Part shown: piece after piece, positions 35,581 through 46,630 of the stretch
How the letters are laid out: every line of letters starts with the position of its first letter
Numbering within the stretch: the stretch's first letter is position 1
DNA from: Hyaloscypha bicolor E
Taxonomy: Eukaryota; Ascomycota; Leotiomycetes; Helotiales; Hyaloscyphaceae
Reading direction: 5' to 3'
Length of the DNA: 64,000 bases
Assembly (NCBI RefSeq): GCF_002865645.1
Contig: NW_020194521.1
Coordinates: 310,001-374,000, forward strand
The notes under the pieces: generated by a model
What the model was told of the DNA's origin: nothing
The model's database searches: none
What the model saw: only the letters and a program-made list of their open reading frames with translations
Position numbers and translations under genes: made by a program

Positions 35581-36205
35581 ATGATCTTGCTTACCATAGG
35601 ATGCGTGCTGGACTTCTCAATCGGGTAAGTGTTTTTGATTTGCGCAATTCGCGTTGTTTCCGCTGCTCTATCGTAGGTACCTGGGAGGACCGGCCATTGC
35701 CTGGGATCAACAGATGGGACGCAGCTGTGAAAGTTTCGAGTAGGGGTGGAATTTTTTTACATAATTATATTATATATAACGGGGTCAGCTGTATTTTATA
35801 TATAATGGGGTCAGCTTTATTATATGCATAATTTTATATGTAATTTATGGATTTTTTAATGCAAATGACAGGTCACATGGCATGCTTTCAGGACTAAAGT
35901 TATACTTTTATTCTTCTCCCACCCATATTCTGCAAGTGGGAGAAGTGGGTCTCACGTGCATTAATTTCTAGCCCTGTGATTGGTCCAATTCGAAACCTCC
36001 ATTGGACCCACATAAAATAACGCATAATGGGGTCAAGAGCTTTATTTATAATTATACCATAATGGGGTGGGGATTATATATAATTATCCACCCCTAGTTT
36101 CGAGGCCAGAGCAAAATTATATGGCATTGGTATGTTTCCTGCTCCGCTCCCAACTCAAGCACTGACCAGCTAGCAGGGTATCACGACCCGGAGCGGAAGA
36201 CCTGA
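35581..36205 (+). pseudogene. Small three-exon gene interrupted by a hAT MITE
   Basis: If the 356-bp insert and one copy of its target duplication are ignored, exons 35581-35624, 35677-35740 plus 36105-36129, and 36177-36205 form a 53-codon frame. It begins MILLTIGCVLDF and contains LGGPAIAWDQQMG, EARAKLYG and a final YHDPERKT. The introns (35625-35676, 36130-36176) have canonical ends and the phases agree. I do not recognise the family, and the upstream frame stays open, so the start could lie further 5'. With the insert in place the middle exon is destroyed unless the MITE is spliced out. Confidence 0.5.
35741..36096. mobile_element. hAT-type MITE (356 bp) with 8-bp target duplication
   Basis: The element begins TAGGGGTGGA and ends with its exact inverse TCCACCCCTA. 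It is flanked by direct copies of GTTTCGAG at 35733-35740 and 36097-36104. An 8-bp duplication and TAGGGGTG-type termini are diagnostic of the hAT superfamily. The interior is AT-rich with repeated ATAATGGGGTCAG-like units and has no coding capacity, so it would depend on a transposase elsewhere. The termini are intact, implying a fairly young insertion. Confidence 0.88.
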
Positions 36206-37264
36206 AGGCAATCAGCTCTGTTGGGTGTGTATGTAAACGTCTATAGAGATAACGGGGAGCTCGAGCTAAGTACAGGGTGCCACGCTAGGGCCAAGTCATG
36301 TGACGCTGACGTCACAACACAGATGGAATAAAGACTGCAGCCTCCAAATTCTTTCTCTACGAGCCCATTCCCTTCTCAAAAGTAGGCCAATTCCTGGTCT
36401 CGACACTTCGACATAAAGAAAAAAAAGGAACGGATAAGATGGTGATGAAGAGCCTGGAGCCGATCCGCTCCTATCATCGTCTGTCCGGTGCTTATTCGCA
36501 CGGGCAGCGCCTGCTTGCCGATTTCGATCTCAACCACTTTAGCTGGCGCATCCTGACGCAGGCAAATGCGACCACGCCGAGTCGCTCGTGAGAAATGGAA
36601 CATGGACCAATACCTCTACATCACATCCTCATGCGACATTCCCAGAACTCAACCTCCAGGTCACCAACCTTCATTTATTCGGCAAGAACTGTGTCTACCA
36701 ACGCTTGTAACCGTATTCAGGACCGACGGTATGGATGCGCAGAAAAGATAGGAGCAGAGTGAGAGAGAATGGAGGACCGAGAGTGAGAGCGATATTGTGA
36801 TGAGAACAGCAAGTTTCAGCAGCGATCAGCAGCACCTCGAGGCAAGCGCACGGAGAAACGATTACGATGTTCTGGGGAAGGATAGCCAGAGGGAGAGAAG
36901 AAGAGGCTTGCATGGCGGTGTACTTGTTTCGCTTGGACTTATGTCGGCTATGAGACGCCGAATGAGGATGGAGAAGAGACTGCTGGTTAATTGGTGGTAC
37001 CATTGAGGTATGACTAGGGGAGAGAAGTAGAACTGAATACGTCCTTTGCCGCATTAGTAGTGGAGGACTCAGCGCCGCCATATGCTGGCAACTGAGGCTT
37101 TGGCTCACTACAGCTATATTCATCGACTCTTGAGGCCGAGTCTTATCTTGCTACGCATGTAAATATCCAGTCACTCAAAACGGGCGACACTTCGGCAGTG
37201 AGGAAAGGCTCTTCGAGATAGCTTTAGAACAGGCAAACAAAACAGAAATAATATCACCGCTCAC
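36206..37264. other. Intergenic region with weak ORFs
   Basis: About 1 kb. A minus ORF at 36376-36603 (..APAKVVEIEIGKQALPVRIS..) and its plus-strand counterpart (from ATG 36439) are both open and protein-like, so one may be part of a short gene. I could not decide the strand or find a domain. The minus ORF 36695-37123 is Ser/Leu-rich without features. Confidence 0.3.
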
Positions 37265-37741
37265 TTAATGTCTGACTTCAAACGCCGCCTCTTCTTCCTG
37301 AACCTCGATCTCCGATTTCTCCAGCTTGACCACATGAGCGTGGCGCGGTCCCTGGCCGATGTCCTTCAAAAAGTTCTGCAGCACATCTTCCTCGCCCTGG
37401 ACTTCGCCTTCAACCTGTCTCGAAGATTAGAAATATGAAACCTCTTGTGAAAGGCCGACACACTTTGTTGTTTGGAACATTTCTCACCCATCCTGTCAGG
37501 CCGTATGAAGTAGCTTTCTTGCGGGTGAAATATCTGGCGGAGTTCATCAGTTATGGGTCTTGTCCATAGTATCGATGTTGAAAGTACCGAAAGCCAACAC
37601 CTGGAATAGTTAGTTTGAGTTTCGGTTAGTATCACAAATGTTCGAACCTTGGACTTCACCGTGGACTCGAAATGAAATCTGATGGTGTCAGTGTGAGCTT
37701 GGGGGTATTCCTAGAAAAGGTTTCAATACTCGATTTGCCAT
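37265..37741 (-). CDS. Acylphosphatase, five exons
   Basis: A small enzyme hydrolysing acyl phosphates. It is assembled from exons 37730-37741 (12 nt), 37648-37678 (31 nt), 37588-37600 (13 nt), 37464-37533 (70 nt) and 37265-37414 (150 nt), giving 91 aa. Every junction is GT-AG and keeps frame. The product reads MANRISFRVHGEVQGVGFR and then YFTRKKATSYGLTGWVRN. It contains the phosphate-binding GVGFR loop with catalytic Arg and the GWVRN segment with catalytic Asn, both in the expected places. The length fits the 90-100 aa family norm. The largest exon is only 49 coding codons, so simple ORF finding misses this gene. Confidence 0.88.
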
Positions 37742-38221
37742 CGTGCTTATCGCTTGGGGCAAGTCTTGCGACTCAATGAGTGGGCTTGAGACATCTGAAT
37801 TTGAATCCTCAGTTGGTGAAAGGGGTTCGCGGCTGAGGTTTCGTCATTCTTGAAGCAAGTGGAGCTGGCAGAATTTGCCCAAACTGGAAGGCGGTCCGAG
37901 CTCACGTGATATCAAACTCAATTCACAATATTGAAGGTTTCCTGCTCTCTTCCCACGTCGCAGCTTCAATTGACCTGCTCAACGGTAGAAAGAGGGGAGA
38001 TCCTATTACGAGCAGAGTCTTCGGCTTCACGAGCAATGCCCAGAACTGCCTGAGTCAAAGAGGGGCTCTCCAGCCGCAATCAGCCTCCACAAAATCCTGC
38101 AAACCCAATTCCGGACATCAGCTTCCTTTCACAACCTCCAAGTCCCTTCCAAAGGAAGGCATCTTATCGGAGCAAGTCAACGGCCATCTCCCTTGGCGAC
38201 TCCTTGCCTGACTCTAAGCTC
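37742..38221. other. Intergenic region
   Basis: This is the promoter side of the acylphosphatase and the 3' side of the next minus-strand gene. The ORF 37906-38211 has no recognisable features. Confidence 0.4.
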
Positions 38222-38617
38222 CTACGACGATGCCACCGGAAGTCTCCCATCCCATTTACCCAACCAAAGCCCCAAAACCACTGCGCCGAATCCATCATAC
38301 AGGCCCAGATTCAACAAGCTCCTCTTCTCCGCCGATGACAATCCACTTCCAACCACTGTCCTGAGGATGAGAAGGGCACCGAGAATCAAACGAACAGGCA
38401 CAGCCGCATACAGCCATTGGTTCTCCTCGATTGGCATGTACGACGTAAAGAGGTATGCGAGGCCGATGGCAATGCTCGCGATGCCAAGTTGAGGCGTATG
38501 GCCTGCTGCTTTGCCTGGAGGAGGGGCCTTGAAGAGGAAGTAGAGGCCAAGAATGGCGATCCCGCACGCGTGCACGCTGATGAACCAGGGGAGGTGAACT
38601 GGGAGGAAGGCGTGCAT
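38222..38617 (-). CDS. Small four-TM membrane protein, hypothetical
   Basis: 131 aa from ATG 38617. Hydrophobic segments lie at about residues 12-29, 42-60, 67-86 and 103-120, separated by short loops including KAPPPGKAAGHTPQLG and the helix-breaking YMPIEENQW. The pattern resembles fungal integral membrane proteins of unknown function. No signal peptide cleavage is obvious and no catalytic motif was seen. Other frames over this interval are shadows. Confidence 0.72.
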   Translation of the reverse strand: MHAFLPVHLPWFISVHACGIAILGLYFLFKAPPPGKAAGHTPQLGIASIAIGLAYLFTSYMPIEENQWLYAAVPVRLILGALLILRTVVGSGLSSAEKRSLLNLGLYDGFGAVVLGLWLGKWDGRLPVASS

Positions 38618-39664
38618 CGTGAGAATCGTCTGCAGACGGTAAGCTGATGAGGCTGTCTCACAGGTGACAGGATCTATCGATTATTCAAAGGAGTTGGCGG
38701 CACTCGAGTGAGGGAATCGTGGGGCTTTCTCATGTGTTGGGGTGGGCGGAAATGGAAGGATCAACAAAAATCCTTCGTCTCCAGCCTATCACGTGGCCAA
38801 GCCGCCCCACTTGGTGCCTGGGCTCTGAGCAGACTCCGCAGAGACCGCGAGACATCCTGCGGCGCGAGTGCCGCCAAGAATCCACGAATAGGTTTTCGTC
38901 ATCGGATTGATTTGCCTCTTCGTATCTTCGTCCCCTTTCATCCCCCAAAATTTCAAGCTTGTATTTGTCACGTGCACCCACATGATCTCGGCCGTTCCAA
39001 GATGCGCTCTTCTCAATGGCAAGGTTTCTCGCTTGCGCACTGGTTGCGTGGGCGGGCCCCCGAAACCTTGCTGATCTGTGATTTAGTTGCATTGTGGCTT
39101 GAAGGCGAGCGAATGAAGGGGAGAGGCGCTCGAAACCCCAACACCTCCTGAAAAAAACCTGCCGTGCCACACAGCCAAGCAGGCCCGCGCTCATTTCATC
39201 TGGGCATTCAAAAGTTCATGCGGTTCAAAATTGCAAGATCACACATTACAACAGTACAGTATTCCCGTGGGGAGAAGAGATTCGAATGCCTTCCAAGAGC
39301 TCGTACGAGTCGTAATCTCTCCCTCTCGTGATCGACTCTCGTGTTCCCAAACGATTCCCACACTGTCTTGAACTGGCCCCACGGACTCGGCGATCCCACT
39401 CGGGCTGGAAAGCTGAAGGCGTGGCTCGTTGCTCTGGCTCGCCTGCTCGCCTGCTCGCCTGCACCAGAAAGCGGCCTGATTGGCAGCTTGGCAGGCACGG
39501 CAGCCCAACTGGGTTAGCCGCCAACCCGCTTGGCGAGGCTGAGCGGACAAGGGGCTGGCAAGCGTAATGAGTACTAATATACCCTTAAATAATTCGACAG
39601 CTCGTTTCTCCTTCTCCTTCCAACAACTCTTGATTGTTGAACACTCGTTTATACAGCATTCATT
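38618..39664. other. Intergenic region upstream of the GH5 gene
   Basis: GC-rich, with overlapping ORFs on both strands (38708-39194, 39208-39567) that lack domains and cover each other. A CT-rich stretch (39600-39660) directly precedes the cellulase ATG and is typical of a fungal 5' leader. Confidence 0.4.
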
Positions 39665-41189
39665 ATGAAGTTTCTTTCGTCGCTTTTAATCTTGGGGGGA
39701 GTTCAGGCGGTGTTTGGGAAGACCCAACTCTATGTTCGTGCGATGGATCTTTGTTTTTGTCACGTGAGCTGACCTTTGCGCAGGGCATGAACATTGCAGG
39801 ATTCGAGTTTGGGTGCGCAATCACTGTACGTTTCCGCCGTTCTACACTCCACAACATTAGGATGAAGTAGCTGACCGCATGCGCAGGGAGATTGTCCACT
39901 CACGAAAATTATTATACCGCCGATTGCGAGTCTGGGCGGTGGAGATGGAGCCGGCCAAATGTCACATTTTGTCAAGGACGATGAAATGAACATTTTCCGT
40001 CTGCGTAGGTCTTCGACGACCCGCTGGAATCTCCTTTATCTGACTCGATGCAGCTGTCTCGTGGCAATACCTCACCAACGGTGTTATCGGACCCCTCGAC
40101 AAGAAGAACCTTGCGAATTACGATCTGCTGATGCAGGCTTGTCTCAAGACAGGCGCGTACTGTATGATCGATATCCACAACTTTGCGCGGTGGAATGGAG
40201 ACATCATCGGGCAGGGAGGACCAACAGACCTTCAATTCGCAGACCTGTGGACACAACTGGCCACCAAATATGCCAACAATTCATTTGTCATGTTCGAACT
40301 GATGAATGAACCGCACGATCTCGTCATCGACACCTGGGCCGCCAGCTGTCAAGCAGCCGTGAACGCAATCCGCAAAGCCGAACTGGTCTCCCATACAATC
40401 CTCCTGCCTGGACTGAACTTCTCCAGCGCTGGCACTTTCATCAGCAGTGGTTGGGGTGCGGCAATGGCCACGGTCACGAACCCAGATCTGTCAACGGACA
40501 ACATCATCTTCGATCTGCACAAATATCTCGATATCGATAACTCGGGCAATCACATTGAGTGCGTGATGGACAATGTCAAGGACACATTCGTACCCGTTGC
40601 CGCGTGGCTCCGAAAGAACAAGCGGCAAGCGATCGTCAGTGAGACCGGTGCTGGTGCCTCTGATTCTGTAAGCACGTCAAATCTCTATTCCAGCCACAGA
40701 TACTGACTTGTAATTCAGTGCTTCATCGACTTTTGTGCCCAAAACACAGCCATCAACGACAACTCTGACGTTTATCTTGGGTACATCGCATGGACAGCGG
40801 GTAGTGTCACATCCACCTACCTCCTAAATCTTGCACCCTCGAAGTCGGGCTCCAAATGGACGGATCAGAAGATGGCCGTCGAGTGTGTCATTGATGTGTG
40901 GGTCAGTGCACTGCCTGCTACCGTGTCAAACACTTGGGGCTTAACCTTTGCCGCGGGGACCCCTGTCACTTCCAGCACAGTATCAAAGACTTCTACTACT
41001 CAGTCCACGGCAGCTGCCACGACGGATACCGGATCCGGTTCCGGAGCCACGCAGACCCAGGCAGGAGGTGTTACAAAGACGATCGTGCCGGCGAGTGGCT
41101 CGACTGGCAAGAGTGCAGCAAGCAGCGTGAAGGTGGGAAGTGGATTAATGGGGGTTTGCTCGTTAATATTCGCCCTTGTTCTCCTGTAA
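39665..41189 (+). CDS. GH5_5 endo-beta-1,4-glucanase, secreted, probably GPI-anchored
   Basis: A secreted cellulase. Five exons (39665-39733, 39784-39825, 39887-40004, 40054-40667, 40719-41189) give 437 aa in frame. The signal peptide is MKFLSSLLILGGVQAVFG. The GH5_5 signature GMNIAGFEFGC arises across the first intron, followed by IFRLPVSWQYL, MIDIHNFARWNG and GQGGPT. The acid/base Glu is in FELMNEPHD (about residue 162) and the nucleophile in IVSETGAG (about 273). The barrel ends near SKWTDQKMAVECVIDVW. A Ser/Thr/Gly-rich linker (STVSKTSTTQST...) then leads to a hydrophobic C-terminus (LMGVCSLIFALVLL), as in GPI-anchored wall proteins. There is no N-terminal carbohydrate-binding module. Confidence 0.93.
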
Positions 41190-43841
41190 ATTTTAATGGA
41201 AGTCTTGTATCATTTCGGTGGGGATTCTCCTTTGTTGCATGCATAGATTGGCATACCCTGTTTTAGCGATCATTAATTCAATGGCGTAATTTTCAGATAT
41301 TCCTCACCAACCGTCCCAGAACCTGCGTCGAGTGACCCTCATAGTCGTATCTCCTGCTCCGACTATCATGGTCTCACCGGTGTGTCCAACTTCAGCATCC
41401 ATAGCGACTTCTCTTTCCTTCTCCTTCCCCACCTGCCAGGCTGTCCTCTGTTTCCCCAATCCCAGATCTCCGCAACCTCCCCAAGAACCTCTCATCATCC
41501 AGCTCACTCTTTTCAACTCCCAAAACCCTCTCATAGGTGGGTGTTATGTCATGCCGTCCATAAGGCCTTGCATCACCACTCGCCGCCCTCATAAAAAACC
41601 GTCGAGCTTTCCTCGATCCCGTCTTCGATCGTCGATTCTCTCATCTTCGCTCTCTTTTCGGGCCCTCGTTTTTGTTTTCAGCTTTCTTCTTCATCGCCAA
41701 GGTCCGTGGTTGGTGGTGGAAGTGACACAGTAGCTTTGCTTATTTTCTCTGCTTCCTCATCCCTGAAATACGGGGCGCTGATATACAGTTCATGCGTCGT
41801 TTGCAAAGTCCTCTCCTCAGACTCCGGATTGGATTTTATATTCCTCAAATCATAAAGTAGCACATGAATTTTGTACCCGAGGTTCGCGTCTTCCTATAGT
41901 TCTGCGAGTGTTTGAGGAGAAGTCACCGTTGAGTCGGTGCTTTTGCTGGTGCTTTGGAGTTCCGAGCCCATTTTGGTTGCTAGATTTGGGGTTTGTTTCC
42001 TATTTGATCAAATGCTAATGAAGATTGGAGATTTGGAAGCGAGGGGAGGAGGAGAGGGGAAGATATATTTGGGTTAAGATGCGAACTAATTCGTGAACCG
42101 TAAGTTAAAGCGGCAGTTATGGCGAAAGTCAATCTACGGTCCATCTCGACTCTGACCACCGCACCTCAGGGATCTAAAGAAGGCAAGCGTTTTTCATTCC
42201 TCGATTTCTTTCCTTTCTCGAAAGACACAACTCATGCCATATTCATCGCTTCTCTCCCAATTCTGCCCGTGTTCACAAGAACCAACCAAGCACGATGAAG
42301 TATTCAACGAAGCAAGAAACCACGAAGATGGGCAACACGAAACAGAAAACCCTTGGACCAGCTCCAAGATCACCAGAACGGAAACCCTCAAAACGATATG
42401 GAAGGAATGAGTCAGACCTTTTCCGTCCTCCAAAGGCGACGCGGAGAATGTTTGGTGAAGAGGTCAAGAAACTTCTTCAAACACAAGATGGAAGCTAGTT
42501 TCCTGACTCAAGAAGACAAAGAATTGCTTAACGAGCTTCACACTGCTGGTCACTGGAGTGCGGGCACACCGATATTTGTAACATGCGATCCCCACATCTT
42601 CCGTGCCTTCGTCCTCCGCGCCAAGATCCAGAGCTTATGACTCTCCATCTTTCTATTTCTGATCGAGGAAAGGCCCACCAGGACGAGAGGTCTCGAGCAG
42701 CCTGTAGGTTTGGAGGGTGCAAATCTGATGGATCAACAAGTTGATATCAGGCATGTTTCCGAGGCGCTTTATGCATTCGAGTTTAAGCTAAGGAATATTT
42801 GGTCAACAGCAGCAGGCTTAGTTTCGGTGCGTTCTTGTTCAAGATTTGTGCTGGTACTGGTGCCCCTATCTGTAACTAGCTATAGTAATCGTCTACGGCT
42901 CTCGGACGGAAGTCTTTATATCATCTTAGAACGAATCAAATCACTCAACGAGCTTGGGGGGCTTGATATGGGATGTGTTGAGTATTGGTGGCGGAAAGGT
43001 CGGAAGCTCACCGCAGTTCCGAATGCTAATGTTGTGGAAAGACCTCATGGTCTCGGCCTGATTACGAGATTCCCCAAGTTTGTAGGAGGTTTCATAAAGA
43101 CGTTGCCCTGGTGGAAAATCTGTTTTCAAGTATTTCATGCTTACAACTCGCGCGGATCTTCCCCCTGAGCTACTTCCTTGCGATGTTTTACAGGGCGAGG
43201 AAATTAGAATAGTTGAGAACAATATGAATTCTTCAGCTTCATTGTGTTCCTTAATTTCGTCGTCTGCAATTATGAATGGATATGAAGATATACCCATCAA
43301 TTCGAAAAGACTACCCCCATATCAAGTCAAGGTTTCTTGAAAGTAAGAGGAACGAGTTGTCTCCTATTATAGGCACTAGAAACGGATTTAAAAAACACGA
43401 GATACGCATTTATGTTTGCTCGAGTGAAAACAGAACCATGTGATCGTACCGAAGGGTGATGCCCAAAGAAGCTCTCCTTATCTGCTGAAGTCCCGGGGTG
43501 TTCCCGAGTACAACGGTTGAACCTTGTTCTTTACGTTTTTGTAACATTCGACACTTATCAATTCATTATTGTGCTAATGCCAATGCGAACAATCATGAAT
43601 CGTGGCCGACTCAGCGGTCATTCTGCCAAGCAGTGGTTGGATCCGGATTCGAAGATGACGTCGTTGTCGTGCCCCTGGGAATCCTTGTCAGCAAGCCGCG
43701 TCTGCCAGACCTCCGCAGCATCCGACCAGGACTGACCTCGCCGATGTCATATCCTCTCATCATCACTCTCGCTCCTGAGATGTTCACAGTCTGTCCTCTC
43801 TGTTTCTGCCATTACCACGGCAATGCTAACAGCAGCCAGAC
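41190..43841. other. Long intergenic region with weak coding candidates
   Basis: 2.6 kb without an accepted gene. Plus-strand frames at 42353-42640 (..FLTQEDKELLNELHTAGHWSAGTP..), 42710-43168 (..QVDIRHVSEALYAFEFKLRNIW..) and 43137-43340 are protein-like in parts. They could be exons of an unrecognised or decayed gene, but I could not join them convincingly. The remainder (41300-42200) is CT-rich and non-coding in appearance. Confidence 0.3.
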
Positions 43842-45238
43842 ATGCCTGCCGTCGTCCGAGGGAGTGGGCGATCCAATTCCCAAGATCCAACTTCACCATC
43901 AAGTCCTATCCACGATCGACGAGTAACCTTCGACCAAGTTCGAGACGAGCCTTCCTCTCCAGCGCGAATAGCCTCTCCACGACAATCTACCTCGAATCGA
44001 CGGCAATCCTCCCACCATCACCGTGATAGCGACCTCAACGAGGCAAATCGCCTGGCATACTATGACAGTCGAGCAGCTACTCGACAGGAATTCAAGCGGC
44101 GCGGCAGCACGCTGCAATCCTACTATCTCGCACACCCTGAACTGCTGCCCCAGCTGCCGTTCACATTCCGCCATGGATTCAAGCGGTGGAAGCTGGCGGG
44201 CTACATCTCGTTGATGGTCTTCGACGCCTGTATCGTGCCCATCTTGCTCTACTACACCATGACATATGGAGGAAATGTCCAAGGATACATCACATTTGCA
44301 GTTGTGACTGCGATCTGGGGAGGACCTACATATGTTGAGTTCGCAGTACGATCTCTGCGGCTGATCAAGAAAGAGCATTTTTTCAAGCCGCTCGGGGCGA
44401 ATCAAAGATGGGCCTTCGATATCACGAATTGGATATTGGTCCTTACAATCACCACAGTCACAGCGCTTTTGATTGTCGGCGCCGCACCACATATCGTGTT
44501 CCTACGGGTCCTCTCAATGCCGGGGCCTGCTATCTTGTATTGCTTGTCAGGCCCGATCTTCCTCATGTCTCTATACAGTGCATGTGGTTGGAAAGCACCC
44601 TTTCGGATCAGCTCAACTGCCAAGGGAGAGAAGGTCTTGCCTGGTATTTATTACATCGTGGAAGATATCGTGGCTGTGAACGCAGGAGGTGGCAGACCGT
44701 TCCGAGAGGGATGGGCTGCTAGATATAACGCGAGTCCTATCTTCCGAAAGATGATCAGAGACCAATCCTGGTTCTGGTCCATTCCTGGGTTGTTCGTTGC
44801 AGTGGCATGTACAGTGGTGATTTGCATCCACCCTGTGCCGAGGCCCGTTGCGTATGGCATTGGTATATTACTTCGGTTCCAAGTTTATTCACTAGCTAAT
44901 GTAGTTTAGGATGGGCCGCGCCGTTTATTTGGGCTGCTATTTGGGCAGCGATTACTGTACCTTGGGTACGATCGGCACTGGCGAAGGAGAAGAAGAGTTG
45001 GGAAGAGGACTCGGCGAGTGTAATTGACGAAGAGCAGAAACCCGCGCCTCCACCAGTCGCACCGGGGCCGTTGCCAGGGAAAGCATCTGAGTCTTCTACG
45101 CTACGGGGTTCTGAGGCCGATCGACATGGGGAAACGAACGAGACGACTGAGACGAAAGACATGACTGAGAAGAAGAATACTGCCAACCTTGATGGGGGAG
45201 AGAGTTCATCGCGGCCATCTGATGGAACGACTATTTGA
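43842..45238 (+). CDS. Multi-spanning integral membrane protein, hypothetical
   Basis: Two exons (43842-44862, 44910-45238) give 449 aa. A basic, Ser/Pro-rich N-terminus of about 110 residues (RRVTFDQVRDEPSSPARIASPRQS) is followed by about seven hydrophobic segments. They include LAGYISLMVFDACIVPILLYY, WILVLTITTVTALLIVGAA, FWSIPGLFVAVACTVVICI and WAAPFIWAAIWAAITV. An acidic hydrophilic tail of about 90 residues ends the protein. The intron joins GIG|W in phase and rejoins a membrane segment, supporting the model. I do not recognise the family. A transporter or sensor role would be guesswork. Confidence 0.82.
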
Positions 45239-45785
45239 TTTAGACGAATGCATACTCTGTTTGAAATACACCGCATTTTACAACAACTCCCAGGTCAATA
45301 CAGCTTTTGGCTCCATTGCGCTATACCTTCCCGGGGGTTATGGACTGTCTCGCGTTGGAAGAAAATATCTTCATCCATCTAAAGTCACTTGCACATTGAA
45401 TCTGCCATTACGACGAAATCCAACTCACCTCCTTTAGAAATCACACAACTTTATCAGCGGAAGATGGAATCCTGGCACCAGTGAAGGAATGAGAACAGAG
45501 ACAGAAGAGTTCAGCAACAGGGCACTCTTACTTAATGGAAACTCGAAGTCATTAGTGTGGCTTCGAGCCTGGGGCGGAGAGCGAATCAAGCAAGAAGTGG
45601 GAAGTTGTACGAACGGTCTACGATTGAGTAAGCATCAAATTGAAGAGATACACATCATATGTCCGACCCCCTCGATCCTTCACACCTTCCCCTCTTCCCT
45701 CTTCCCGCATAATCTTACAAAGCCTCCATCATCCTTTCACCTCGCTAGCGCAAGTGAAATCCTTAATCACGACAAGTCGCTCTAC
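45239..45785. other. Intergenic space between convergent genes
   Basis: 3' flanks of the membrane protein and the Egh16-like gene. The open frames here have no domain features. Confidence 0.5.
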
Positions 45786-46630
45786 TTAAGAAGTGAACTT
45801 AGTGCTGCGCTTGGCACGAGCGGTCGTCGAGCTCGACATCTGCACCGCGAACACGCCCCCGAAAGGACCGTTCGCGTTGTTGTTGGAAACTTTGACGAGG
45901 CAGAGATTGGAGATCCCGTTGATGGCTCCCGCGCAAGAGGTCCCGGATGGGATGTCGACTGCGAAGGCCTGTTGCTCTCGTCAGCCTCTTTTCTCTCCAC
46001 TTTCTTTCCTGAATAATTACTCACATGGTCTTCATTGACGTTCGTAGCACGCGCGGTGATCAGGCCCATCTTAATGAGAGCGCGGCTCCAAAGCGAGCGC
46101 TTGGTTACAACATTCCCATTCGTGCCTGGTACTTGTGTCGACACGGTAGCAGATTTGGCGGTTGACCACTTGCCAGTCGCAGACTGGTCGACGAGGGCTT
46201 GCAATGGTCCAGCGCCATCACTGGTCACGATATGAAAGGTGCCTTTGACATTCCCCCCGCTGCTGACCTGGACTCTTGTTAGTCTTGTTCCTCAAGCTTA
46301 GAATGCTCAGGGAGGAGTGGATGAAGAACAACATGCCTGCGGCAAAGTCGACCCAGACAAAGCCATCGCCTGCGTCAAATCACTCAACTGGTTATTCCCG
46401 CTTCCATCCTCAATATATCCGATATCGTCATCTGTCGCAATTTCCTTGCTCCAGAACACTGTTGTATCGACCTCGGTCTCGTAGTTCGGTCCTGGGCCAG
46501 GGACGACGCCGCCTTTGATGCCGAGTGCTGTGCCGTTACCGCCTAGATCGCCGGTGACGACGGCGACTTTGCCGTGTGCGGAGACGATAGCGGCAGCTAC
46601 AAGAGCAGAGAGGATGGTCTTGGAGAACAT
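45786..46630 (-). CDS. Secreted Egh16-like (gEgh16/MAS-type) protein
   Basis: Three exons (46337-46630, 46025-46267, 45786-45968) give 239 aa in frame. The signal peptide is MFSKTILSALVAAAIVSAHG, followed by KVAVVTGDLGGNGTALGIKG, VFWSKEIATDDDIGYIEDGSG and, in exon 2, GTFHIVTSDGAGPLQALVD. Exon 3 carries AVDIPSGTSCAGAINGISNLC and VFAVQM. This matches the fungal family named after gEgh16 of Blumeria and MAS/GAS proteins of Magnaporthe, which are expressed during surface penetration. Their biochemical function is not established. Intron 1 (46268-46336) has a GC donor (CAG|GCATGT) with a normal AG acceptor, required to keep TLPQ|VSSGG in frame. Confidence 0.86.

Noticed and set aside
36695..37123. 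142-codon minus ORF
   Set aside because: Ser/Leu/His-rich with no domain; the frame is not supported by splice signals.
43899..44492. 197-codon minus ORF
   Set aside because: Antisense to the membrane protein at 43842, which has coherent TM segments and an in-phase intron.
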